Assembly: GCA_049999725.1 (NCBI GenBank)
Contig: JBNGIS010034683.1
Coordinates: forward strand, 36,119-71,513
Direction of reading: 5' to 3'
Length of the DNA: 35,395 nt
Origin: Haplomitrium mnioides
Lineage: Eukaryota > Marchantiophyta > Haplomitriopsida > Calobryales
The notes below the pieces were generated by a model that was not told the DNA's origin, searched no databases, and was given only the letters and a program-made list of their open reading frames with translations. Position 1 is the first letter of the stretch. Every line of letters begins with the position of its first letter. Below are positions 10,211-20,784 of the stretch, in pieces. Made by a program: the position numbers and the translations under genes.

Positions 10211-11614
10211 TTTAGGGCTTCGTCGAGCTGCTCAAAAGTTGTTGTGTGGTTCTTTCTTATTGCTGCTAGCTCCTCAAGAAGTCTTGCGATCCTATATCTT
10301 CTTTCAAGTTTTTAGATTTCAAGCTTTTCTTTGATTTAGATCTTCTTCGAATTGTTCATCCAACAACACGTCAAGCATTGCGACCAACTTTGTGGTCTCA
10401 TTTTTTTGCAAATCTTGCGGATTTATGTGGCAGCTTGATTCAACTTGAGATCTTTGTTTTTGATTTGTTTTAGCTATACTTGTTTTTGTATGAAGTCGCT
10501 TCCTCTTGTGTGTAGATTTCTGGCTTCTTCGACTTTTTTTTTAGTAATTATATTTCTCTTTGAGTTGGATTTTTTGGGACTTCAATTTGCTTTCACTTCA
10601 TGAGGTGAATTGATTCTGATATTTGTCAAGGAAGTTGCTCTTTGTTTCAGCAAAATTGTCTATTTAGAGTTTGTATGATTTTCTTTCATATATGATTTGC
10701 TTCCTCTTCAATCAAATTGTCTTCTATTTGATTTTTTTTTCTTCAAAGGTTGATTCTGCAATTTGCTTGTTCTCTTTGATCTACTGTATTCATTGTTAAG
10801 TTGCTTCAGAGTGATGAATATGTCTTCTTTGATTCATCATTTCTGAGGAATCCCTACATCGTCAATTTGTTCTTTTCTTGAGTGTCTATTTTATCCAAAT
10901 AGGTAAGAGTAGATCTTCAAATTGTTATCTTCAGTTGAAAATTGTCTTCTTTTATTATCATTTGTTTCATATTTTCAACTGTATTTTGTTCATATCACTT
11001 AGCATAGCATGTTTACTGCACTCGTCTAGACACAGGTGTTCATTCAATGGTGGAGCTCAAATCCCCTACAATCTTGCAGATTTTGCTTCGAATAGGTACT
11101 CATCTTCTTTGATTGATGTTTCATTTAATAGAGCAGCTATGATCCAATACTACAAATCCATTTACTAGCAACATCTCTGAGAGAAAAATTTTGAGTCTGC
11201 TTCTTTTGCTACTCCAATGTCATGCAAATATTGAATTGATATTCATCGTGGATTTACTTTTTATATTCTTCATACGAATATGTTCCAAGAAATCTAATTG
11301 GATATCTATTGCTTTGCAATCCATAAACAACGACAAAAACCATAGATTGCTGATGTAGGATGAGTGAAAGTTGCTCATAGATGCTTAGTTTTGATATGGG
11401 CTTTATAGCTGTTGTTATTTGGAAATAAATCTTTCCAAGATATCTTACAATCCCTTCATTAGTTGCTTAATTCATGGAATTTCTGTAAGTTTTTCCTCTT
11501 CAAACACCAATACTATGATCTTCTCTTTTGCATGACAAAAATATCACATATGAACAACAATCACTCTATGAAAATAGGAGCATGAGCTTTTTCATAATCT
11601 CTAAATGAGAATAA
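10211..11614. other. Unassigned AT-rich stretch
   Basis: Between the start of Copia-2 gag and the outer end of element D. From 10240 to 10960 it is strongly T/C-rich on the forward strand, with loosely recurring CTTCTTTGATT and CAAATTGTCTTC words. It may be leader of Copia-2 (purine-rich on its own strand). The 96-codon forward frame at 10878-11168 has low-complexity hydrophobic content and no recognisable motif. I see no LTR. Confidence 0.4.
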
Positions 11615-11999
11615 TGTTAGAATCACATATGTAAAAGAACTGAAAGGCCAACTTCCAAATGAGTAACAACTTCACAATAACTCAAATAGAGTTATACAAC
11701 TCAAAGCCAATTAGCAAACAAAAGCCAAGAGTGCTAGCCAAAGCCAAACAACCAAATAGCCAAACCAAATTGAAAGGAACTTCAAAATGAGAAGTGGGGC
11801 TATGAAGCCCTTCTATTTATGCAAAAAAGAAGGGTGCCATACCTTTTTCTTCACTTATAAGTCAATTCTAATTTCAACCCTAAAGCTCTAAAAGTAACTT
11901 CAAAGGTAAGTAATCAACTTTAAAAGTGACCCTCTACTACTTCCTTCACTCCTCTCTATTTTTTTATAAAAAGCACAACATCATGTTTGTACTATTACA
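11615..11999 (-). repeat. Element D 3' LTR, about 385 bp
   Basis: On the reverse strand it opens TGTAATAGTAC at 11999, right after the purine-rich AAGGCGAGGATA (12012-12001), and probably ends at TTCTAACA (11615), giving TG...CA. Its first 260 bp match 26847-27152 in the same orientation. The inner edge is well supported by that match; the outer edge is inferred. The final stop codon of pol (TAA) overlaps the first bases of the LTR. Confidence 0.72.
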
Positions 12000-12000
12000 T

Positions 12001-13393
12001 TATCCTCGCCTTGTAATCGATGACATCCTTGTTATTGCCGCAACTTTCAAAATTTCTAATAGTCTCTTGAGCATTCTCAAGGATTGAACAAGGTTTCCAA
12101 GTAGCATCATGGAGTGAATAGCCTTTTCACAAAACCTTGTATTGAACTTGTGGATGTCACCATTGCTTGATAACTCTTTTCACCAAAATATGGTCCACTT
12201 CAAATTCTTCATGATCATAAAGAACAATAGCTGGAGGAGGAAGTTGTACACGATTTCAAAAAGAAGATGAACTAGGAATAAAAGGCTTAAGTTAAGAAAC
12301 ATAGAACACAAGATGAATCTTCATATGAAGAGGAAGATCGAGTTTATAAGCATCAAAAGAAATGACTTGAGAAATAGAGAAAGGACTAATCCAAGCAAGA
12401 GATAACTTACAAACTTGAGTATCTAAAGGCAATAGGAGATCGTGAGTAGATAACATAACTTAGTCACCTAAAACATAAGAGGAATCATGACGATGGCTAT
12501 TGGCATATTGCTTTTGCCAATTTTGAGCAACAATAAGATGGTTGCGAGCATCTTGTAAAGAAGAAGATAAACAAGACAAAAAAGTATAAATACTTAAAAC
12601 ATTAGAAGAAGAAGGAGAAAAAAACCATCGGGAATAAGAGGATGTTGACCTCAATTAAGAAAAAAAAATGAGAAAACCTAGTGTTTGCTTGTTTGGAGTT
12701 GTTGTAGGCAAACTCCACAACCGGTAAGAAACTATCCCAATCGATGTGATGAACATTGATCAGCGCGTGAAGCATATCCTCCACAATGCGATTAGCATAC
12801 TCCGCTTGCCCATATGTTTGAGGATGATAAATAGTAGACATAGAGAGTTTGGTTCCTAAAAGTTTGAACAACTCTCACCAAAACATTCCAATGAAATGCA
12901 GATCCCTATCAAATATTAACATCTTATGCACTTCATGATGACAAAAGATAGTATCAAAGTAAATTTTTGCCAATTGTGGAGCATCTACCGTATCCACTGT
13001 CAATGCAAATCTACTTGCTGAGCTTGTCCACAAACACCACAATGGCTATAAACCCACGAGGTGTAGTTGGAAGCGAAGTGACAAGATCCAAGCTTACATG
13101 TTTCCAATGAGCAGTAGGAATTTGTAGTGGTTGAAGAAGTCTCGTTGGTTTTTGATTTGAAGCTTTGTTTTGTTGACAACTATTATATGAACAAATAAAA
13201 CCACGAACATCTCGAGCTAAGTTAGGCCACCACCAAGTGCACTAAAACAACTCTCTAGTTTTGTCTACTCCAAGATGCATTGAGATGGGAATGTCATGCG
13301 CCTCTTTTAAACAAGCCATTCGAAGCGTATCATCTTGTGAAACATATATTTGATGGTCTCAATAGAGAATACCATCTTAAATAGAAAAGGAAT
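12001..13393 (-). pseudogene. Element D integrase and chromodomain
   Basis: Reverse strand. The zinc-binding part (HLGVDKTRE, then a C-x2-C pair in CSYNSCQQNK) lies at about 13290-13165. The catalytic core keeps all three acidic positions: D in SLDLVTSLPTT (near 13085), D in FDRDLHFIGMFW (near 12905) and E in GQAEYANRIVEDML (12802). Downstream there are GPY/F-like wording and then a chromodomain at about 12215-12045, with EVDHILVKRVIKQW and KGYSLHDATWKP. Chromodomains steer chromovirus insertion to marked chromatin. Two TGA codons within the chromodomain sit where tryptophan or arginine is usual. Other stops lie in the core. The upstream end is cut by element A at the GATAC site. Confidence 0.85.
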
Positions 13394-13398
13394 GATAC

Positions 13399-13586
13399 TG
13401 TTAGCCAGCGGATTGAGGTGTTGACACGGAATTCTTCCCAACAAGAGTAGCATTGACAGGATTCCACCTTGGAAAGTGCAAGAGCGCCTCGAGAGCAGCA
13501 GGAATCCTTCATTTTGTAAGTACGAGCTGAGTGCATGGATCCGTGGAGGAAAACGGGATCACGACGGAAGCATAGGAGGGAGCAGT
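13399..13586 (+). repeat. Element A 5' LTR, first 188 bp
   Basis: Opens TGTTAGCCAGCGGATTG, matching the start of the 3' LTR at 20788 (TGTCAGCCAGTGAATTG). The rest aligns at lower identity with 20800-20985, for example the GGAGGAA, GATCA, GGAAG words before GCAGT. It is cut after GCAGT by solo LTR B and resumes at 16931. Confidence 0.7.
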
Positions 13587-15369
13587 TGTCACTCCCCTAT
13601 TTCAGGCCTTAACCTTTTCAGGCCCTGTTTGGAGTGCAAGAGAGGACGGGTTTTGGGCTTTCAGGTCCTTTTCTGAGATGGCCCCTTACCAGTTATCGTT
13701 TTCAGGCCTTAAGGACTTTCCCCTTCCTTACAGACCTTATGTTCACCACTCACTCTTCTTATGTTTGCACTCAACTCATTCATTCAGAACCAGTCCACAT
13801 TCATCACACCCAACATTCGTGTAATTCCTTCCATATATTCCAAAGGTCCAAACCTGGGACCCTGCCACCTTATATGTGCTTGGAGCAGAATAAGTATTGG
13901 TGACCTACACCACTTGAACAATACAACAAGACTGGACTCCCCCTCTCAGGGTTGTCTCAGAGTTGAAACATATTATCCTAACTATCCTAATGCACTAAGT
14001 CCTAACTATGCAAAAAGATCAGGGACATAGAGCATTCACCTCCAGGATACTAGAACTTGTGTCGAGGGATGGGACTCCCCCTCCAAGGCTGTTCCCAAGG
14101 TCTACTCAATTATCCCGATGCCTTTTAATCTAATAAGTTACTAGGACACAAGGCAGAAAGGAAATCTAGCTACATAGATATAGACAAACGATTTACACAC
14201 TATATGCAAGAGAGAACAGAGTCCTTGAAGGCCCTCTGGATTTCTACAAATTTATACTTCCCTTATGAGTCTCGCTGCCTTACAATTGCAGCCCAGCAAC
14301 CCACACACCCTCCTCTCCAAATAGTTTTTTAACTTCCCTCGCGAGAAGCCCTGCTTTTACTTCCTCAAGCTAGAAAGAGAGTTTCTTTGACTTCCACCTC
14401 TGGAAGACAACTTTCCCAGCTGCAAGTAGCTCACTCCACCCCCGAGCCTTGACAGGTCTTACTACGTAGTGCACCGACACTAGCGCAGCCCCCCCCCTCT
14501 CAGCTCCACTTGAAGAATTACACCAGAGTGTACTCCGAACACTCTAGGCTGATACTTACGCATAAGGAATGGCTGAGACAACCCCAAGCTCCTCACTTGG
14601 AGGCCTCTCCCGAGGTCATAACTGGGACTCCCACGCCAGCTGCCCGTCGTTGCGATTTCCTTGTCCTCAGATCGTGATGCTCCTACATAGAAAATGCAGA
14701 GACGACCCCAAGTCCTTCCATGGTGGCCTCTCTTGAAGTCTTAGCCAGTTAGAATCTCATCGAGACCCCGTATTAGTCCCCCTCCGCTCTGGTCCACCAG
14801 CAAGAATAAGGTCACCTGGATCGCCCGAGCATCCAGAGCTCCTCACTCTGCAATCCTGGGCGCCCCTCCAGTCCTCCTCTAAATCCCCCTGGCTCCTTGG
14901 AGGGAGTACCCTTGCTTCATGTGGTCTGGTCAGTGAATTCTCATGCCAGCCCCCCTTCGTTGCGATTCCCCTTTGCGTGCAATCGCCTCGCGCCCTGAGG
15001 TTGCCCGTGCATCAACCCAGAAGAGTTCGAAGATCGCCAAGGTATACTCCCCTTGCGAGCGCTGAACTTGCGAGCTCGATCCCAAGAAAGGTCGTTAATC
15101 CCGTTAGCTCCCTAGAGCTGGGAGGTGACGACGCGTGGCGCTCGCCAGTTAATCTCGTTACAACCAACAAGTAGCGCGCGTCGCGTGTCCCGTGATGATG
15201 AAAGTACAACGGTAACATCGACGGGGAGTCCAAGGAATCTTGCGACTAAGATTTTGTAGATTCCCGCGGCTAAGTCCAAAGGGTTCCTTGGAACAGAGTT
15301 CCGAAGCGACTCGCGGAACCCAATCCACGGAATCTCCAAATATTCCCCCGCAGATCCTAAATCACCCTC

Positions 15370-15720
15370 CTTGCGCCATGCCACCCGTTGCACCGCCATC
15401 CGACACCGCCCCGCAAAGGGGTAGGCTGACCGTCACACTGACTCTCCCTTCCGTGGTTGACCCGTTCTTTGTCCGAGGTCCGATGAGTCCTTCTCCTTTT
15501 GCCACGTGTCCCGTGAGCTGCTGCGGGGTCCCTGGGGTCGCCACGTCCTCCGAAGCCACCCTGCAAGCGGGTAGGTGGACCGTCGGCTAACTTGCTTCCG
15601 CGGTTGACCCTCAGAACCCCCTGCGTGCTTCCCAAGGCGCCATGTCGTCCGAAGGCCGTCGTCCGACGCCGCCCCGCAAGGGGGTAGGCAGACCCTTCTT
15701 CTGAAGTTGACCGTCGGACC
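15370..15720 (-). repeat. Three degenerate ~100-130-bp units in solo LTR B
   Basis: Three units share a core of CCGCAAGGGGGTAGGC-like sequence followed by GACCGTC and GGTTGACC on the forward strand, near 15415, 15565 and 15675. The same module occurs in the opposite orientation in A's 3' LTR at 21757-22110, so it is an inherited part of the LTR. It gives the LTR a high G+C core. Confidence 0.6.
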
Positions 15721-15801
15721 TTACTCTGCTCGTTGAATAAGAACTGTGTCGATGTCGCCGTTTCGTCCTTCCCTCGAGATAAGAACTATATGTGCACTTG
15801 G

Positions 15802-15835
15802 TAGTTCCTATATCGAGAGCTCGATATAGGAACTA
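15802..15835. repeat. Perfect 16-bp inverted repeat with 2-bp loop
   Basis: TAGTTCCTATATCGAG (15802-15817), then AG, then its exact reverse complement at 15820-15835. A related third arm lies just to the left (about 15774-15790, CTCGAGATAAGAACTATA). I see no counterpart at the matching place in A's 3' LTR, so it looks specific to this LTR copy. Confidence 0.9.
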
Positions 15836-16930
15836 TCAGGCCCTTCGTCCCTCTGTCGAACTTTTAGATGTTGCGGTTGGACCCCGTTGAACTTTCGCCT
15901 TTGGTTATGCCAAAGCTGCATTGAATCACCCTTTCAGCGCCTGCTTGCTCCTTCGTAGGTCAGACCTGCGTTAAATCCCCTTTCCGGCTCAGCCTTCTCC
16001 TCGTTGGTCGGTTGGTGATAGGTCACCATTTTGGCTTCGTTGGAACTCCCCTTCTCAGATCTTCGATAGATCACCCTTCCAGCACCCTTCCGTTCTCCTT
16101 TGGCCAGACTCTTGATATGTCGCTGCATCGGGCCCTCTTCCTTGCTCCCCTATTGGATTCCTCGCGGATCCCTCTTAACTAGGCTCTCCACGTCGTAAGA
16201 CGAATCGGAACCCTACTAAGTGGGCTCCCCACTTAGGGAGGCACCTGTCCGCAGATTCGCGGGCCTCTGAGTGCCGCCACATCGTCCGTGGAATCCCGCG
16301 AAAAGCTCGGGAGACGCCACGTTTCCGTGGAATCTCGTGGGGTCTTCTGAGGACTCCACAATTCCGCTCGGATTCACGGACTCAAATGGAAGGAATCGAT
16401 CGGCATTTGCAGGACGTGCTCCTGCTTGTGGGATCGAGGCGTCCTTCCTCCCTGGCCTTGCTTGCCCTCGTGACGATCTCACCTTCTCATTTCTCTCCTT
16501 GAACCTTGCTTCCCGATTTGTGGCCGCTGCACGACCCCCGCGATCTGCCTTTCTTCGGAGTGCCTTCGAATTTCGTCATTGTGGATCTGTTCCTCTTCCT
16601 CCTGCGATTGCTTTGCCATAAGTGGCTGCTCTCTTCCTTCTCTCCAGGCTCCGATCTTTGCATCCTCTTGAGGCCCACAGATTCTCGCTGGCCTGCTTCG
16701 AATTTTGAAAGGTGGCCCCTCCTTTGGCTGGCAATCCTAGTTCCTTCCTCCTCTCCTCTGCCATGATCCTGTTTCCCTCCCAGGTTTCATGCACCCTGCT
16801 CTTAGTAGCTGTTTGAGGGTACTTTGTGGCTTCTGAGAGGCCCTCACACTTACCAAGGCTTATTGTGTCGCTGATGCTTCTGATTTCGTGAATTTTGCTT
16901 GAGTGCTCCAAAGCACCGGCTGATAGCAGT

Positions 16931-17540
16931 GGTCGCCAGCAAGAAGGTGGGCACCACTAACAATCGAATTGGGCAAACGAGAGCCCGTGGGTCTTATGGA
17001 GATGCGGGAATCGAAGCCTAGCGAGGAGAAAGGAATGCCCACCTAAGGTGAAGCGATCAAATGAGGAAGAGCGGGCTACAAGGCAGAAATCTGAAGGCAC
17101 TCAAGGAAGAAGGAGACCGCGGAGAATGCCTGCAGATGCCACACATAAAAGACAATGATCGGAGATAAGAAGGAGGAGTCGGGATCTTCGCAAGAGCGAG
17201 CTAGGCCAGGGAGCGAGGGATGCCTTGATCCTGCAAGCGTGAGTGAGCCTTACAAGGGGCCGACCCCTTTTCTTCGAGTCCGCAAGTCTTAGCGGAAATG
17301 AGGAGTCTTTTGAAGACTCTGAAAGATTCCAAGGAAATGTGGTGTCTCCAGAGCGTTCAACAGATTCTACGGATGACGTGGTTGCTTTAGGAAGCCCGTG
17401 GGTCTTCACGGTGAGGTGGCGGGGCCCGAAGAGCTTAACGGGAGTCCGCCTTCCTAAGTGGGGATCTCGGTTAAGTGGGTTTTGATTAGCCTTCCTACGT
17501 GGAGAGCCCACTTAATAGCGATACGTGGAGGGGCCCAACT
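16931..17540 (+). repeat. Element A 5' LTR, continued part
   Basis: Continues the 5' LTR after solo LTR B. GGTCGCCAGC follows GCAGT just as GATCGCCAGCC follows GGCAGT at 18104-18117. The stretch 17080-17560 aligns in direct orientation with 21130-21560 of the 3' LTR, sharing words such as GGCCAGGGA, GATTCTACGGA and CTTCCTAAGTGG. The remaining ~2 kb of LTR expected after the minisatellite is missing. Confidence 0.65.
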
Positions 17541-17879
17541 GGAAAGCAAGGAGCGCCGAAAGACTGATGAATCGTAACTCTGACCAAAGGAAGAGCAAAG
17601 AGCGCCGAAAGGGCGATCTTTTAAAGGTCCGGCCAGCAGAAGAACAAGAGTGCTGAAATGATGATCTGTCACATGTCCGACCAAAGGAGGAACAAGGAGC
17701 GCTAAAAGAGCGATCTATCGACGAACCGACCGGAAGAGCAAGGAGTGCCGAAAGGGTGACCTATCGAGGGTCCAACTAGCAGAAGAGCAAGGAGCGCTGA
17801 AAGGGTTACCTATCGACGGTCTGGCCAACGGAAGAGCAAGGAGCGCCGAAAAAGTGATTTATCGGAGGTCCAGCGAGGA
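17541..17879 (+). repeat. Minisatellite, about seven units of 46-50 bp
   Basis: Each unit opens GGAAGAGCAAGGAGCGCCGAAAG or a close variant, followed by GATCTATCGACGGTCCGGCC-like sequence. Units start near 17541, 17588, 17637, 17684, 17731, 17780 and 17829. A shorter version of the same module lies at 21560-21665 in A's 3' LTR and, reversed, near 15900-16140 in solo LTR B, so the array has grown in this copy. Confidence 0.75.
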
Positions 17880-17952
17880 CAAGTTGGAAAGTTTGATAGA
17901 GTACGGCTACAACGCTGAAAGTTTGACGGAGGTGTGCGAACTTCGGTTTAGG

Positions 17953-18180
17953 CAGGAAATAAGAAGCAATTTTGGCACAATGATCCTTAGCAAGTGTGAA
18001 GGTCTCTCAAGAACCACAGATTTCTCTCGAACAGTTACTAAGGGTAGGGCGCATGATTCTTAGGAGGAAGACAAGATCATGGTGGAAAGATGAGCAGAGG
18101 GCAGTGATCGCCAGCCAGAGGAGGGGTCCCATTTCAAAATCCGAAGCAGGCCAGCGGGAAGCCATAGACCTCAGGAGGAT
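17953..18180 (+). repeat. Second copy of LTR start region, before gag
   Basis: From GGCAGGAAATAAGAAGC to CCTCAGGAGGATGG this matches 20822-21050 of the 3' LTR at roughly 90 percent by eye. That is much closer than the broken 5' LTR copy at 13399. It lacks the first ~35 bases of the LTR and runs straight into gag homology, with GGAGGATG as the last shared word. This suggests a deletion joining an LTR to the middle of gag, or recombination between two family members. Confidence 0.7.
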
Positions 18181-19732
18181 GGTCCAATAGGGAAGCCTAT
18201 GTGAAAATTGGAATCCTACCAACAGTGTTGAAGGGAGAGGCCCAGCCCTTGTACAAAGATTTGCCCAACAATGTAAAGGGGGATTGACATGCATTCAAAG
18301 CAGCCTTTATAGCATAATTCCGAGGGATCAGAGAAGAGACGGAAGCACTGATCAAGATGGGTCAGCTCAAGATGAAGAAGAAGGAGTCTGTGAGGAAGTT
18401 CCTCCAACGATTTAAGAAGGTGGCGAGGAAGCTCAATCCGCCAGCCACGGACGGAATGCTCACAGCATGGTTCTTGGTAGCGCTTCCTAGAGGAATTGGG
18501 ACCTAGGTGCGCCAAACGGATCCATAGACTCTGGAGGTTGCAATCAATGCAGCCAAATCCCATGTGAAGGCTGCTATCACTAGTTCTCGAAGGAAGGCAA
18601 GGTCCAAGTATGAATCTGATGACTCTTCAGACACCTCGGACAGTGACAGGGAAACAGGTCAGAGTTCTGAGTCCTCTTCGGAAAGTGAGAATGAGGACAG
18701 CAGCAACAGCTCAGAGGAGGATAGAACATCCAGAAGGAAGGAAAAGAAGAAGGATCTGAAGAAGAAGAAGCAGACTAAGGAGAGTAGTCATCGCAAGGGT
18801 GCCAGCAAAGTAAGATACAAGAAAGCTGAACCTGTACCTAAGGCAAGCAAGAAGCCAAGGGGGAGGGATCGAATTGAGGAGCTGAGCGCCAAGCTAGAGG
18901 CGATGAACATACTTTTTGCAGGAATTAAGCCGAAGGGCAAACCCTTGCCAACCAGGAGAGTTAGAGTCTGGTGTGTCCGATGCAAGCAATATGGACATTC
19001 TCCCCAGGAATGTCCAAATGACACTAATGTTGTGCATTATGTGAGGGAGAAAGCACCAAAGTACTTGATAGAAGAGGTGGAGTATGTCATGGAGGAAGCC
19101 TCTGAGATGGTGTATCAAATCAGTGGAAGACCTCGGACAATGCTCAACAGACTTGTAGGAGGGAACGAAGGGCCGGTCAATCCATGGAATGCCAATCGGC
19201 TACCCTGGACAACAATCATGGTATGCTGGAATTGTGGACAGCCTGACCACATTTCATCCAATTTTTCGGAACTACGGAAGAGTGTTTATGGTCAACCACC
19301 TCCCTTGTGCTTCCAATGTAAGAAGGAGAGGCATGTGACGATGAATTTTCCTAACAGAAGGCTTGACGCTCCTCTTAGGCCAACCGCAAATCCTCCTCCC
19401 TTCGCAACTATCAATTTGATCTCATTAGCAACGGAGGAGGAAGCAAAATTGCCAGGATGGGAGACTCTTACTCCCGAAGAATGTTTTAGAGTAGTCACGA
19501 GAGCTGGGGTGAAGACAAAGAAAAGGAGCCAGAAAAAGTCTGAGCAAAGATCCACAAAAAGGGCGGCTCAAACAACCTCATCTCGCAACAATTCAGATTA
19601 TCAGAGGGATAATCCGAAATGGTTCTACCCGAAGCAGCAGGACCAGGTGAGGAGGCAATTGGAGGCTTTGGAGGCTCTAGAACAAGAGCAGGCAGTAGAG
19701 GAGACCCTCAAGGAAGTCTGGAAGCAGTAGGG
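18180..19732 (+). pseudogene. gag: Element A gag with three zinc knuckles
   Basis: From about 18192 the frame reads YVKIGILPTVLKGEAQ, then FRGIREETEALIKMGQL and VRKFLQRFKKVARKLNPP, the capsid wording of plant gypsy Gag. Four in-frame stops occur before 18564: TGA near 18287, TAA near 18312, TAG near 18506, TAG near 18524. The same frame is then open from 18564 to 19730 (388 codons). This open part has a serine/acidic stretch (residues 17-52), a lysine-rich stretch (53-95), and zinc knuckles at residues 137, 221 and 249. The first is a perfect C-x2-C-x4-H-x4-C (CVRCKQYGHSPQEC). The second and third end in F instead of C. The N-terminal third of gag is missing, replaced by LTR sequence. A glutamate/glutamine-rich tail ends at TAG 19728-19730. 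Confidence 0.82.
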
Positions 19733-20335
19733 AGGAAACCATGAGGTATAGAAGACAGTTGCAATTGAGGAAGAGGGGACAAAAACCAACCCCTATAACA
19801 TTCAAGCAGACGTAAGAAATTGTCCTGTCACGGCTACAGTGGGCCAATTGATCAAGGATACCCCTCTGTATTAGAGACAGCTCCAAGAATTGCTAATGGG
19901 AGCGAAGAGGAAAAAGAGGTTACCCAAGGTAGAAGCTCCAGTAGATTTGCAACTGGTCTGTGAGGACAAAGAGGCTCTTGAGATTGACATCCAGATCGCA
20001 GGTTGCACATTGTCCTTGGTGCCCATAGATGGAGGGGCAGGCATCAACATCATGGTGGAGGAGACTGCTCACAAGTTGGGATTCATGGAATTTTAGCACA
20101 CAACCCGAATCATGAGACTGGCGGATGGGTTGCGCATGAAGCCATTGGGCTCCCTCCTGCAAATTTCAACATTCATCGGAGGGAAATAATTCAAGCTCAA
20201 TTATCTGATGATGCGACCTGCCAGAGCATCCTCCTACCCGGTGCTGATCGGGAGACCGTGGTTGTGTGGAGCCAAAGTAATGCACAACTTGGGAAACTCT
20301 ACACTAGTGTTCGGCTCCAGAAAAAATGACAGTAC
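19733..20335 (+). pseudogene. Element A retropepsin-like protease
   Basis: Continues in the frame of gag. From 19890 it reads LPKVEAPVDLQLVC and then the active site VPIDGGAGINIM (D-G-G, as in Tat/Ogre-type proteases of plants rather than DSG or DTG). After TAG at 20094-20096 the same frame gives RIMRLADGLRMKPLGSLLQI. After a TAA near 20190 it gives SSYPVLIGRPWLCGAKVMHN, the flap-to-C-terminal wording of this protease family. Earlier stops lie near 19746, 19752 and 19872. It would have cut the Gag polyprotein. No RT follows. Confidence 0.78.
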
Positions 20336-20774
20336 ATTACGGTCCTATTCTTCACTTGGGGGAAACGCAGTCGGAAGCTAAATACGACAGTGAGTGGTCC
20401 GAGGAGGAAGAAGAATTGGAATACCACTACTGGGTGCAAATGGTGGCTGAAGCAACAGAGGAGGATCTGTCGGAGGAGGGTGTAGGGTCTGTCAACCAAA
20501 TCGAAGCATATACCTGTGACAAAACAGAGCATTAGGAGAAGATGGCTGAGAATTAGGAGGAGAAGGGAGAGGGTCCAACTATGACACCATCGAAGATGGC
20601 CAGCCAGCGGAGGTAAAATTATGTGTATGTGTGTGTGTGTGTGTGTGTGTGTCGTAGGGAGGGCGTTTGGTAGGGATGTATTGCAACAGTTGCGGAGGCC
20701 AGACAATCACCACTCATAGGAGGCAACCAACAGAGAAGGGAGATGAAGGGTGTTCGCGGGGTCGCTTCACACTT
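20336..20774 (+). other. Element A region between protease and polypurine tract
   Basis: Holds a short acidic open frame (to 20535, SEWSEEEEELEY) of no known family, then GA-rich sequence and a TG microsatellite at 20628-20652 (about 12 units). There is no trace of RT, RNase H or integrase. Confidence 0.6.
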
Positions 20775-20784
20775 AAAGGGGGAA
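20775..20784 (+). promoter_or_regulatory. Polypurine tract of element A
   Basis: AAAGGGGGAA lies three bases before TGTCAGCC, the start of the 3' LTR. Place and composition are as expected for the plus-strand primer. Confidence 0.8.

Larger units (their letters stand above)
13587..16925 (-). mobile_element. Solo LTR B, 3,339 bp, reversed
   Basis: Flanked on both sides by GCAGT (13582-13586 and 16926-16930), the mark of an independent insertion. Read in reverse it opens TATCAGCCGG and ends GGGAGTGACA. Its length is within ten bases of A's 3' LTR (20788-24136), and it aligns with that LTR along its whole length. No coding sequence or second LTR accompanies it, so it is a solo LTR, usually left by recombination between the two LTRs of a full element. 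Open frames in it (for example 15240-15590 and 16271-16621) have no recognisable domain and fall in the internal repeats. Confidence 0.82.

Noticed and set aside
10878-11168. Forward 96-codon frame with hydrophobic content.
   Set aside because: Low-complexity AT-rich sequence without a recognisable motif or similar copy; length is within chance for this composition.
15240-16766. Several overlapping frames of 60-116 codons on both strands.
   Set aside because: They lie in the G+C-rich repeat core of solo LTR B, where stops are rare by composition, and the matching part of A's LTR does not keep them.
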